Assembly: GCF_017571475.1 (NCBI RefSeq)
Contig: NZ_JAGETW010000009.1
Coordinates: 62,001 to 126,000 of the forward strand
Length of the DNA stretch: 64,000 nucleotides
Direction of reading: 5' to 3'
Origin: Thiomicrorhabdus sp. 6S3-12
GTDB taxonomy: Bacteria > Pseudomonadota > Gammaproteobacteria > Thiomicrospirales > Thiomicrospiraceae
The number at the start of each line of letters is the position of its first letter. Positions within the stretch are counted from its first letter, which is position 1. The notes below the pieces were generated by a model. It worked only from the letters and a program-made list of their open reading frames with translations, had not been told where the DNA came from and made no database searches. The translations under genes and the position numbers were made by a program. Shown here piece by piece: positions 53,740-62,015 of this stretch.

Positions 53740-55050
53740 ATGAAAACCTATAAGATCGGTCTTTTAGGGCTTGGTACAGTCGGCGGCGGAACCGTCAACA
53801 TTCTGCAAAATACCCTTAATGAGATTGAGCGCCGTTTGGGACATACGATTGAAGTCAGTATTATTGCTGTTCGTGCCCTGAACCGTGCACGTCCGGTGGA
53901 TACCACCGGTATTCAGATGACCGAAAACCCTCATGATGTCGTTAACCATCCCGAAGTGGATATTGTTGTTGAACTAATGGGTGGTACCGGACTGGCTAAA
54001 GAGTTGGTCAGTCAGGCGATCCGCAACGGCAAGCATGTCGTTACCGCTAACAAGGCAATGATCGCCGAGTTTGGTAACGAATTGTTTGCTCTGGCCGACG
54101 AAAATAATGTCATCGTTAACTACGAAGCGGCAGTTGCCGGCGGCATTCCGATTATCAAAGCTTTGCGCGAAGGCTTGGCAGCCAATAAGATTGAATGGCT
54201 GGCCGGGATTATTAACGGTACGGGTAACTACATCCTTACCGAGATGGAAGAGCCGGATGCTGACTTTGATAAGGTGCTGAAAGTCGCTCAGGAGCTGGGT
54301 TACGCGGAAGCGGATCCTACTTTCGACGTTGAAGGTATCGATGCTGCGCACAAGTTGACCATTTTGGCTTCTATTGCGTTCGGTATCGAGCTGCAATTCA
54401 ATAAAACCTATACCGAAGGTATCAGTCGCATTACGGCCGAAGATATCCATTTTGCCGACCAGTTCGGTTATAAGATTAAGCACCTTGGTATTGCCAATCG
54501 TACCGAAAATGGTTTCTCGCTTCGTGTACATCCGTCATTGGTCAAGAAAGATGTTTTGATCGCTAACGTTAACGGCGTAATGAACGCGGTCATGGTAAAA
54601 GGCGACCATGTCGGTCCGACTATGTATTATGGACCGGGTGCCGGTGCCGGGCCAACGGCCAGTGCGGTTGTCGCAGATATTATCGATGTGATCCGAGCGC
54701 AGTCGATGACTGTCGAAGATCGTGTCCCCGGTCTTGGATTTAAAGCGGATCAGCTGGCGCAGGCGCCGGTAGAATCGATCGATGAAATCCATTCGGCTTA
54801 TTATCTGCGCTGTTTTGCGAAGGATAATGCCGGTGTTCTGGCGCAGATTACGACAAAACTGGCCGAGCTGGAGATTAATATTGAGCACCTGCATCAGGAA
54901 CCATCGGAAGAAAATCCAGACGACGCCACTTTAGTCATGCTGACCGAACAGGTGAAAGAATCCAAGCTTAACCAAGCGCTTGAAGCTTTGATTGCGCTTG
55001 AGGTGGTTGATTCCGAAATTCAACGTATTCGTATTGCCGATCTGGGTTAA
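53740..55050 (+). CDS. hom: Homoserine dehydrogenase
   Basis: Hom reduces aspartate semialdehyde to homoserine, on the path to threonine and methionine. The 436-residue monofunctional enzyme has the NAD(P) motif GLLGLGTVGGGTVNIL, the substrate segment AGGIPIIKALREGLAANKI, GIINGTGNYILTEM and GPGAGAGPTASAVVADI, and a C-terminal ACT domain (about residues 350-430) for threonine feedback. It shares the strand with alaC and thrC. A terminator follows. Confidence 0.97.
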   Translation: MKTYKIGLLGLGTVGGGTVNILQNTLNEIERRLGHTIEVSIIAVRALNRARPVDTTGIQMTENPHDVVNHPEVDIVVELMGGTGLAKELVSQAIRNGKHVVTANKAMIAEFGNELFALADENNVIVNYEAAVAGGIPIIKALREGLAANKIEWLAGIINGTGNYILTEMEEPDADFDKVLKVAQELGYAEADPTFDVEGIDAAHKLTILASIAFGIELQFNKTYTEGISRITAEDIHFADQFGYKIKHLGIANRTENGFSLRVHPSLVKKDVLIANVNGVMNAVMVKGDHVGPTMYYGPGAGAGPTASAVVADIIDVIRAQSMTVEDRVPGLGFKADQLAQAPVESIDEIHSAYYLRCFAKDNAGVLAQITTKLAELEINIEHLHQEPSEENPDDATLVMLTEQVKESKLNQALEALIALEVVDSEIQRIRIADLG

Positions 55051-55076
55051 AAAACCGATTGTCAGGTGAAGCTTGT

Positions 55077-55102
55077 AAGCCAGTGATATCGCTGGCTTTT
55101 TT
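55077..55102 (+). terminator. Rho-independent terminator after hom
   Basis: AGCCAG-T-gatatc-G-CTGGCT is a 7-bp stem (one T-G pair) with a 6-nt loop, followed by TTTTTA. It lies 27 nt after the hom stop. Confidence 0.8.
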
Positions 55103-55120
55103 ATTTAAAGGTTTTGGTTT

Positions 55121-56167
55121 ATGCCAGTGACACAGTCTTTAACTCTATGGATCCCCGGTCTTCTGCATCCGCAGCGTATCGATGAGGCTCAAGATGCCCT
55201 GAAGTCGCTTGAGTTGCCGCATTTACAAAAGCTATTAAGCAGGGCGGATTACCGTTTATCCAAGCCTCGTACCTTTGAAAATCAGGCCTGTTATCTTTTT
55301 CATCAGACGGAAAAATTGCCCAGCGCAATTACACGGGCTTCCGTATTGCTACCTGAAGCCTTTGAGAAGGGGGCTGACGAATTTTGGTTAAGTGTCGATC
55401 CGGTGCAGATGATTCCGGATCGGGATACGCTTATCCTTTTTCCGGCCAAAGATCTTGCGATTACCGAAGAAGAATCGCGGGCGCTGCTGGAAAGTTTTAA
55501 CCGGCATTTTGCTCAGGACCGTGTAGAACTTCTTTATGGGCAGGCCGACCAGTGGTTTATGCGCGTTAAGCAGCCAATCGATCTACAGGCAACCGATCTG
55601 CACGACGTCGCTTACCGAAGTGTTACTGACGCATACCCGCAGGGAAATGCCGCTAATTACTGGCGTCAACTGATCAATGAAACGCAGATGCTTTTTTACA
55701 GTCATCCGGTTAACGAATCGAGACGCAATAAAGGTTTTCCTGAGATCAACAGTATCTGGCCTTGGGGCGAAGGTTCACTGCAGCAACACCTTATCAAAGA
55801 GCGTTCTGCTGCTTGTGTCTGTGCCGATAATGCTTATTTACAAGGGATGGCAAAATTGTGTCACGCCCAATCTACATCGTCGATCAACTCCTATGAGCAA
55901 TGGCAGGCACAGACGATTGACGGTCATAGCCTGGTTTATCCTGACGACCTTTGTACCGCGATTCCAAACATGCAGCTGGAAGAATGGTTAGCCGCGCTCC
56001 AGCAGGTCGAAAACGAATGGGCAAAACCAATCGATGAAGCCTTGCAGAAAGGGGGCTTGGGGAATGTGTTTTTGGATTTAGGTGCCGGTAAACAGTTTTA
56101 TCTGACAAAACGTAAAATTAAACGTTTCTGGCGCTGGAAGAAAAACTGGCGGGCGCTTTGCAATTAA
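55121..56167 (+). CDS. RpfE-like conserved protein (phosphoglycerate-mutase-like annotation)
   Basis: This 348-residue protein matches, by eye, a group annotated as RpfE homologs or cofactor-independent phosphoglycerate mutase. The signature is YWRQLINETQMLFYSHPVNESRRNKGFPEINSIWPWGEG, here split as INETQMLFYSHPVNESRRN (near residue 186) and INSIWPWGEG. An N-terminal WIPGLLHP and a C-terminal NVFLDLGAGKQFYLTKRKIKRFWRW are also typical. Metal-binding residues of true iPGM were not identified, so the catalytic name should be doubted. It lies between hom and thrC but is bounded by a terminator before and a 128-bp gap after. Confidence 0.7.
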   Translation: MPVTQSLTLWIPGLLHPQRIDEAQDALKSLELPHLQKLLSRADYRLSKPRTFENQACYLFHQTEKLPSAITRASVLLPEAFEKGADEFWLSVDPVQMIPDRDTLILFPAKDLAITEEESRALLESFNRHFAQDRVELLYGQADQWFMRVKQPIDLQATDLHDVAYRSVTDAYPQGNAANYWRQLINETQMLFYSHPVNESRRNKGFPEINSIWPWGEGSLQQHLIKERSAACVCADNAYLQGMAKLCHAQSTSSINSYEQWQAQTIDGHSLVYPDDLCTAIPNMQLEEWLAALQQVENEWAKPIDEALQKGGLGNVFLDLGAGKQFYLTKRKIKRFWRWKKNWRALCN

Positions 56168-56295
56168 TCCCGCTGCTAAACAGGACATCATTACCGAGCA
56201 GCAGAAGCATTTTTTAAGGATATTCGGTATAATTCCGCAAATTATTGAATTCTAATTAAAATAACAAAATTTCAGTCTTTTAAATAAGGTAACCC

Positions 56296-57771
56296 ATGAA
56301 CTTTATTGAAACCCGTGGCAACGACGGTCAAAAACCGAGCAGCATCACTTTTTCTCAGGCCATTCTGAGTCCAATGTCTTCATTCGGCGGTATTTACTCG
56401 CCGGAAAGCTTACCGTCTTTCGATCAGAAATTCCTGAGCGCACATGTCGATTCCGGTTATAAGAAACTGGCCAAGGATATTCTGAATTCTTTCGAGATTG
56501 ATATTGATGAGTCGGTAATTGATGCGGCACTGGCGCTGTATGATGACTTCGACGATCCAAGTAATCCGGTACCGGTGGTAAAAGTATATGACGATCTGTA
56601 TGTCAGCGAGTTGTACCACGGGCCGACTCGTGCCTTCAAAGATATGGCGCTGCAACCGTTTGGTAAGGTCTTGTCTGCCGTTGCCCAGGGGCGTAATGAA
56701 AAATACCTGATTTTGGCTGCAACAAGTGGTGATACAGGGCCTGCGGCACTTGAAACCTTTAAGAATCGCGACAATGTTCAAGTTGCCTGTCTGTATCCTG
56801 ACGGCGGCACTTCGGATGTACAGCGTTTGCAGATGGTAACCGAAGATGCCGCAAACCTTAAAGTTATCGGTATTCATGGTGACTTTGACGATGCACAGAG
56901 CGCTTTGAAGACGCTACTGGTTTCCGAGAAATTTAAAAATGCTTTGCAGGCACACAACATTTCGCTTTCGGCGGCAAATTCGGTCAACTTCGGACGCATT
57001 ATCTTTCAGACGATTTACCATGTTTACAGCTATCTGGAACTGGTTCGCCAGGGAGCGATCGAAATGGGTGATCAGGTTTATCTGAACGTACCGAGCGGAA
57101 ACTTCGGAAACGCTTTGGGCGGTTACTATGCAATGAAAATGGGATTGCCGGTTAAGCAGATTCATATCGCGTCCAACCAGAACAATATTTTGACTCAGTT
57201 TATTACCACTGGTGAATATGATCTGCGTGAATCCAAGGTCATTCCGACCACGTCACCGGCGATGGATATTTTAAAGTCCTCGAATATCGAGCGTATTCTG
57301 TTTGACCTGTTCGGCGCAGAGCGTACCAAAGAGCTTATGCTTCAGTTGGATAGCGATAAATATTACAAACTGAATGCCGATGAGCTGGCGCAAGTTCAGG
57401 AGATTTTTGCCGCTGATTTCTGCAGCGACGAAGAAGGGCTGGCTTACATCAAACAGGCGTTTGAGGTGAACTATCTGATGTGTCCGCATACGGCGACGTG
57501 TTTCAAAGCTTACGATACTTGTCGTCAGGATAAATCCATCAAGACAATTGCCTATTCGACTGCTGAGTGGACCAAATTTTCTCCGGTAATTGCTTATGCT
57601 TTGACTGGCGAAAAGCCGGAACATGATAAAGAAGCTTTGGAAATGATTGCGCAGAAAGCTGGTGTACAGATTCCGACGCAGATTGCGCAGCTGTTTGATA
57701 AAGCGATTGCACAGAAAACCGTAGTCAACAAAGATGAGATTGAGCAGGCAATTTTGGATTTCCTGAAATAA
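56296..57771 (+). CDS. thrC: Threonine synthase
   Basis: ThrC converts O-phosphohomoserine to threonine. The 491-residue PLP protein is the long fungal/gammaproteobacterial form: N-terminal FIETRGNDGQKPSSITFSQAIL, the PLP lysine in HGPTRAFKDMALQPFG (near residue 115), ATSGDTGPAALETF and FGRIIFQTIYHVYSYLEL. With hom upstream it completes the route from aspartate semialdehyde except for ThrB, which is not in the window. AAGG precedes the ATG, and a strong terminator closes it. Confidence 0.97.
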   Translation: MNFIETRGNDGQKPSSITFSQAILSPMSSFGGIYSPESLPSFDQKFLSAHVDSGYKKLAKDILNSFEIDIDESVIDAALALYDDFDDPSNPVPVVKVYDDLYVSELYHGPTRAFKDMALQPFGKVLSAVAQGRNEKYLILAATSGDTGPAALETFKNRDNVQVACLYPDGGTSDVQRLQMVTEDAANLKVIGIHGDFDDAQSALKTLLVSEKFKNALQAHNISLSAANSVNFGRIIFQTIYHVYSYLELVRQGAIEMGDQVYLNVPSGNFGNALGGYYAMKMGLPVKQIHIASNQNNILTQFITTGEYDLRESKVIPTTSPAMDILKSSNIERILFDLFGAERTKELMLQLDSDKYYKLNADELAQVQEIFAADFCSDEEGLAYIKQAFEVNYLMCPHTATCFKAYDTCRQDKSIKTIAYSTAEWTKFSPVIAYALTGEKPEHDKEALEMIAQKAGVQIPTQIAQLFDKAIAQKTVVNKDEIEQAILDFLK

Positions 57772-57834
57772 TCTCAGATTAAGATTAATAGGCGGCGGTT
57801 ATTTAACGAATAGATCGCAGCTCTTTAATATTCG

Positions 57835-57875
57835 AAAACGCTCCGGGGTTTATCAATAAAACCCGGGGCGTTTTT
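57835..57875 (+). terminator. Rho-independent terminator after thrC
   Basis: AAAACGCTCCGGGGTTT pairs with AAAACCCGGGGCGTTTT apart from one mismatch and one bulge, around a short AT loop, and ends in TTTTTG. It starts 63 nt after the thrC stop. Confidence 0.85.
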
Positions 57876-58327
57876 GTTTTCGGCAGCAAATTAAAGAAGC
57901 AGCAGGATTTGTCTGGGTGTTAGAGATGCAGTCAGTGATAACTTGAGATTTTGTTCATTTGCACAAAATACAAAATAAAGTGAATAAACCGAAACTCGGT
58001 ACATACCGCTGATTGCCATTCAATAGCCGTATAGTGCTCTTTTATTTTACTTATTCTATATTCGTATAATGTATATTATGTTAAATACGTTATTATTTTA
58101 ACTTACCATTGATCTGTTTGAGCACGCTCTACTCTACTCTCTGTGTTGTGCAGATTCGGTATTGCCGTCCGTAATGGTTAGCAGCCGCTTTGGGTAAAGT
58201 TGCTTTTCTTAGTTTTTCTTAGTTTTTCTTAGTTTTTCTTAGTTTTTCTTTTGCGATGCATACAAAAGCAAACCTTGTTCTATTTAGCGAAGACCTGCTC
58301 TTGTTTGTTGTGTCGTGCAGGTAAAAT
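57876..58327. other. Gene-free intergenic region
   Basis: This 452-bp region is AT-rich and lies between the convergent thrC and arsC genes. No coding frame of note is present on either strand. It contains a phased T-tract repeat (separate entry) and several TATAAT-like clusters near 58050-58090 without matching -35 elements. It could hold a small RNA, but nothing proves it. Confidence 0.6.
58203..58250. repeat. 10-bp tandem repeat with phased T-tracts
   Basis: AGTTTTTCTT occurs four times exactly (58211-58250), preceded by a partial copy (CTTTTCTT, 58203-58210). The T4/T5 runs recur every 10 bp, which is one helical turn, so the DNA should be curved. On the minus strand it reads as phased A-tracts 78-125 bp past the arsC stop. 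Confidence 0.92.
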
Positions 58328-58690
58328 TTAAGCGATCAGTTCGTTGACCTTTTCCGGCGGCCGGCCGATAACGGCACGGTTTTGATAAACAATAATCGGA
58401 CGTTCAATTAACTTTGGATGATCTGCCAGAATCTGTAACCACTCCTGGTCCGTTTTGTTATCGTCTTTCGCTAAGCCCAATTCTTTAAAAAGTGTTTCGC
58501 CTGTTCGCATGATTTCAAACGGACGACACGCGAGCATACTGCAAATATCAGCCAGACGCTCTTTTGACGGAGGATTGTCCAGATAACGAATTTCCTGAAT
58601 TTCGTCGTCGGTGAATTTGGTTTTTAAAATCTCTAAAGCGCCACGACTCTTTGAACAGCGTGGATTGTGGTAAATCTCGATTTTAGACAT
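58328..58690 (-). CDS. Arsenate reductase (glutaredoxin-type) ArsC/YfgD family
   Basis: This 120-residue protein has the ArsC fold. It opens EIYHNPRCSKSRGALEIL with Cys12, the catalytic position of the glutaredoxin-coupled arsenate reductases, and ends IERPIIVYQNRAVIGRPPEKV, which supplies Arg residues that bind the oxyanion. YfgD-type proteins share these motifs, and arsenate activity has not been shown for many. No ars operon gene (arsB, arsR, acr3) is nearby, so a role in arsenic resistance is uncertain. It is the last gene of the dusA-xseA-xseB-arsC run on the minus strand, starting 43 bp after xseB. Confidence 0.88.
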   Translation of the reverse strand: MSKIEIYHNPRCSKSRGALEILKTKFTDDEIQEIRYLDNPPSKERLADICSMLACRPFEIMRTGETLFKELGLAKDDNKTDQEWLQILADHPKLIERPIIVYQNRAVIGRPPEKVNELIA

Positions 58691-58733
58691 GAATTGCGTC
58701 CTGCTTTTTACTTATACGATGAATGATTTGAAA

Positions 58734-58952
58734 TCAGGCGTCAGATTCTGAATTTTGTTCCAAGCGCTGACTAAGCGCTTTTTCGACTGCTTCAATTCGT
58801 TCTTTGCAAGCGTGGTATGCCTTGCTTGCTTCATCCACCATCGGAATCAATTGATCAATGTCCACTTCCTGGTTGTGCGCCAGTTTGTTAGCGATTTCTT
58901 GCAGTTTCTGATAATTCTGTTGGAAATTTTGATTGTTTTGATCCATCGTCAT
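58734..58952 (-). CDS. xseB: Exodeoxyribonuclease VII small subunit
   Basis: XseB binds several copies to XseA to form exonuclease VII. The 72-residue helical protein shows the family layout: FQQNYQKLQEIANKLAHNQEVDID, then a second helix with KAYHACKERIEAVEKAL, where the Cys corresponds to the usual position before the last helix. It lies 50 bp after xseA on the same strand, supporting a functional pair. Sequence is divergent, like its partner's. Confidence 0.88.
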   Translation of the reverse strand: MTMDQNNQNFQQNYQKLQEIANKLAHNQEVDIDQLIPMVDEASKAYHACKERIEAVEKALSQRLEQNSESDA

Positions 58953-59002
58953 GTCTCGTTGTAATATCTCGTTAATCTGGCAGTATTGCTTGTAAATAGG
59001 TA

Positions 59003-60661
59003 TCAGTTCTGGTTTTTATCAACGGTTACGCTGATATTACCATCCTTAAACTGAATCGCTAATTTGTCTTGCTCAAGAGCTTGCTGTTTACTTACAACGG
59101 TTCTGCCCTCCTGATCGCTGACAACAGCAAACCCCCTTTCGATCTGCACTTTTGGCCCGGCATTCAGTATCATCGCCATCCAATCCTGCATCTGCTGCTT
59201 GCTGGAGCGTACTCGGCTATAGGCCTGTTGGTTTATCTCTTTTTCAAGGGTGAAAAGACGCTGTTTCTGGCGTTCGATTTGTTGTTCGCCGTTCTGTCTT
59301 ACCTGTTGAATAAGCCAGCTAAGCATATGTTTTTCTTGGGTAATTTGATTTTGTGCAAGTTGTTCGATCCGGGTGAATGGTACCAAAGTAACCTGTTTCC
59401 AGTGATTCAACGTATATTGGCTCTGTTGTTTGACCTGTTGCCATAAAGCTTCACTTTGGCGCTCAAGACGAATGATTTCTTGTTGGGAGACTCTCTGAAT
59501 TCGCAGCCAATTCTGTTGAGCATTCATTGCCTGTGATTGAATCTGCTGCCAGATAAAGTGAATTACTTTACTGGGCGTATCAAAACGGCTGTGCGCTACT
59601 TCATCAAGAATCGTGGTATCGCGTTCATGGCCGATTCCGGTTAAAACCGGTATTGGCATTTCGGTAATCTGTTTAGCCAGACTGTATTCATTGAGCTGAT
59701 GCAGATCCAGTTTCGCTCCGCCGCCGCGAATAATCACTAAGGCATCGTAGTTTTGATTTTGATGACACTGCTGAAATTCTTTAAAAGCCCGGGCAAACTC
59801 TTTCTCGACATGTTCACCTTGAAAGCTGCTGTAGAAGTAGTCAAAGTGGCACAGTTTGCAACGACTCAGTTTGTCCGCATCTGCTTGAAAATCGCCCAAA
59901 CCGGCCGCATTCGGCGGTGCAACGACGGCAATCCGGAAAAAATCTGTGCTTAATGCCAGCTTTTTATTGTTGCCATAGACCCCTTCGGAAACCAGTTTCT
60001 GGCGAATATCCCTGACTTTCTGTTCCAATTCGCCAAGACTGAAGCTGCTGTCGATCTCCTGAATAACCAGTGACAGGCCGTACTGTGAATGGAATTGAAC
60101 TTCGCACAACATCAGTAGCTTTTGTCCGGCGCAGAGTTGCATTTGTGTTTCCTGCTGAAACTTTTGCAGCACATAAGGCGCTTGGCTTTTCCAGATAACG
60201 GCTCTGGCATTAGCGATAGAACGACCGCTTGCATCGGTTTCGTTTAACTCCAGGTACTGGTGCCCTCTGCGCTCATTAATGCTGCCAACTTCGGCTACGA
60301 TCCAGTGCCCGCCGGCGAAGTTCTGCCAGATGACCTGTTGTATGCGGTTCAGAAATTGCGAGAGTGTCTGGCCTTTTTGCACTTCAGTGGCTTGATCTAC
60401 CAAGGAGTCGGATTGTTGATGTGCGCTGTAGGCCGCCTGTTCAAAAAAACCGTTTTGCTGCGGGCGTTCTTGTATTGGCTGTTCGGTTTTTGCAGACGGA
60501 GCGGCATAAGAAGCTGTTTGATCCGTCAGCCATTGAGTAAATTGTGATTGTTGTTCCTGTAATTCTTCCGGGATATACCACTTTCTTGCAATGGGATCCC
60601 AGCGTGCGCCGAGACTTTTCGCTTGATCTTTTTGGGCAAAAGGAACGTTTAGGTAAATCAT
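59003..60661 (-). CDS. xseA: Exodeoxyribonuclease VII large subunit with N-terminal DUF5710 domain
   Basis: XseA degrades single-stranded DNA in both directions and, with XseB, makes short oligonucleotides. The 552-residue protein is longer than E. coli XseA (456). Residues 2-45 (YLNVPFAQKDQAKSLGARWD, then WYIPEEL) match DUF5710, a domain usually found in plasmid primase- and ssDNA-related proteins. After a Gln-rich linker comes the OB-fold (about 75-175). The catalytic core (about 190-380) has RGGGAKLDLHQLN near 313 and GIGHERDTTILDEVAHSRFDTPSK near 340. A helical coiled-coil domain and C-terminal strand follow. The canonical RGGGSxEDLW is altered to RGGGAKLDLH. It starts 20 bp after dusA. 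Confidence 0.87.
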   Translation of the reverse strand: MIYLNVPFAQKDQAKSLGARWDPIARKWYIPEELQEQQSQFTQWLTDQTASYAAPSAKTEQPIQERPQQNGFFEQAAYSAHQQSDSLVDQATEVQKGQTLSQFLNRIQQVIWQNFAGGHWIVAEVGSINERRGHQYLELNETDASGRSIANARAVIWKSQAPYVLQKFQQETQMQLCAGQKLLMLCEVQFHSQYGLSLVIQEIDSSFSLGELEQKVRDIRQKLVSEGVYGNNKKLALSTDFFRIAVVAPPNAAGLGDFQADADKLSRCKLCHFDYFYSSFQGEHVEKEFARAFKEFQQCHQNQNYDALVIIRGGGAKLDLHQLNEYSLAKQITEMPIPVLTGIGHERDTTILDEVAHSRFDTPSKVIHFIWQQIQSQAMNAQQNWLRIQRVSQQEIIRLERQSEALWQQVKQQSQYTLNHWKQVTLVPFTRIEQLAQNQITQEKHMLSWLIQQVRQNGEQQIERQKQRLFTLEKEINQQAYSRVRSSKQQMQDWMAMILNAGPKVQIERGFAVVSDQEGRTVVSKQQALEQDKLAIQFKDGNISVTVDKNQN

Positions 60662-60681
60662 AGTGATAGCTTGCTTTCCTG

Positions 60682-61770
60682 CTATAGGCTCTGAATATTT
60701 TCTCTTTGCGCCAATTGTTCTGCCATGCGTTCGATCTCGTCTTCCACGATGCGCAAAGCTTCTTGCAGCGTGTCCAGCCCCGCTTCTGCCTTAAAGGCAT
60801 TCTGACTTAAATAACGGCGCCACATACGTCCGCCCGGCAAACCATGGAAAAGGCCAAGCATATGTCGGGTCACTTGAATCAGTTTACCGCCTTGCTGTAG
60901 ATGATTTTCGATATAGTCATACATCTGTTCGACAATTTCCTTGCGCGTTAAAATCGCTTCGTCAGAGCCGTATAGCAGGTGATCGGCTTCAGCAAGCAGA
61001 TAAGGTTGCTCATAAGCGCTTCTTCCGATCATGAATCCGTCTAATGCAGGAAGATTATGGTAGTTTTCAAGATGCTGCATACCGGATTGCAGGGTTTTGA
61101 TGCCGCCGTTAATGGCGATCGGGAGTGCGCTATATGCCTGTTTAACCTGGTGCACCAGATCGTAATTCAATGGCGGTATTTCGCGATTTTCTTTCGGCGA
61201 GATGCCTTGCAGCCATGCTTTGCGGGCATGAATAATAACTCCGTCGGTGTTGACCTCATTGAGTGCTTCGACAAACTGGAAAATAGTTTCCGCTTCGTTT
61301 TGTTCATCGATGCCGAGACGACACTTGACGGTGACCGGAAGTTGCGTCGAGCTTTTCATGGCATCGACCGCTTCGGCAACGATTTTCGGCTGAGCCATCA
61401 GGCAGGCGCCAATCATATTGTTTTGAACACGGTCACTCGGGCAGCCGACATTTAAGTTAACTTCACTGTAGCCCCATTCTTCGGCAATGGCCGCACATTG
61501 CGCCAGTTCAGCCGGATTGCTTCCGCCGAGTTGAAGTACAACCGGCGCATCGTTTTTATCCTGTCCGAGGAAACGCGGCAGGTTATTGCCGTAGATAATC
61601 GCTCCGGTCGTGACCATTTCACTGTACAGCCAGGTATTTTTGCTCAATTTACGGTGGAAGTGACGACAATGTCGATCCGTCCAGTCCAACATAGGGGCAA
61701 CAGAAAAGTGCTGCGCGCTGTTCTGTTTATAAGGTTTGGCATTATTAGGTGTTAAAAGCGTGGCTGACAT
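60682..61770 (-). CDS. dusA: tRNA-dihydrouridine(20/20a) synthase DusA
   Basis: DusA reduces U20 and U20a in the D-loop of tRNAs using FMN and NADPH. The 362-residue protein opens with HFSVAPMLDWTDRHCRHFHR and YSEMVTTGAIIYGN, then VVLQLGGSNPAELAQCA, VNLNVGCPSDRVQNNMIGACLM (catalytic Cys in the SGCPSxRVQxGxFGACLM-type motif), VKCRLGID and GFMIGRSAYEQPYLLAEAD. The substrate and flavin sites are complete. It is the first gene of the minus-strand run. Downstream are xseA and xseB; the link is probably only transcriptional. Confidence 0.95.
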   Translation of the reverse strand: MSATLLTPNNAKPYKQNSAQHFSVAPMLDWTDRHCRHFHRKLSKNTWLYSEMVTTGAIIYGNNLPRFLGQDKNDAPVVLQLGGSNPAELAQCAAIAEEWGYSEVNLNVGCPSDRVQNNMIGACLMAQPKIVAEAVDAMKSSTQLPVTVKCRLGIDEQNEAETIFQFVEALNEVNTDGVIIHARKAWLQGISPKENREIPPLNYDLVHQVKQAYSALPIAINGGIKTLQSGMQHLENYHNLPALDGFMIGRSAYEQPYLLAEADHLLYGSDEAILTRKEIVEQMYDYIENHLQQGGKLIQVTRHMLGLFHGLPGGRMWRRYLSQNAFKAEAGLDTLQEALRIVEDEIERMAEQLAQRENIQSL

Positions 61771-62015
61771 GGACTATTCTAGTTCTGGTTATCGAATGGC
61801 GCCTATTTTACTGTTTTTCAAATCAAGCTGCAGAAGTACAATCCAAATAAGCGTGGTAACGATTATTTACGGTGCAGTCGGCACTTTCTTATAAGTGAGC
61901 GGTATGCGTATCAATTTGTCATACTGTGATCAATTTAGAGTGTTTTTGTTGATTGGAGGCAATAATTGAAGCCGGAAAGTCGCTATGCTGATAGTAATTA
62001 AATCGGATGTTATAT

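Noticed and set aside
58203-58250. Tandem repeats as a CRISPR array
   Set aside because: Units are 10 bp, contiguous, without spacers, and no cas gene is present.
58328-58690. arsC as evidence of an arsenic-resistance operon
   Set aside because: No arsR, arsB/acr3 or arsH neighbour; the gene ends a dusA-xse run.
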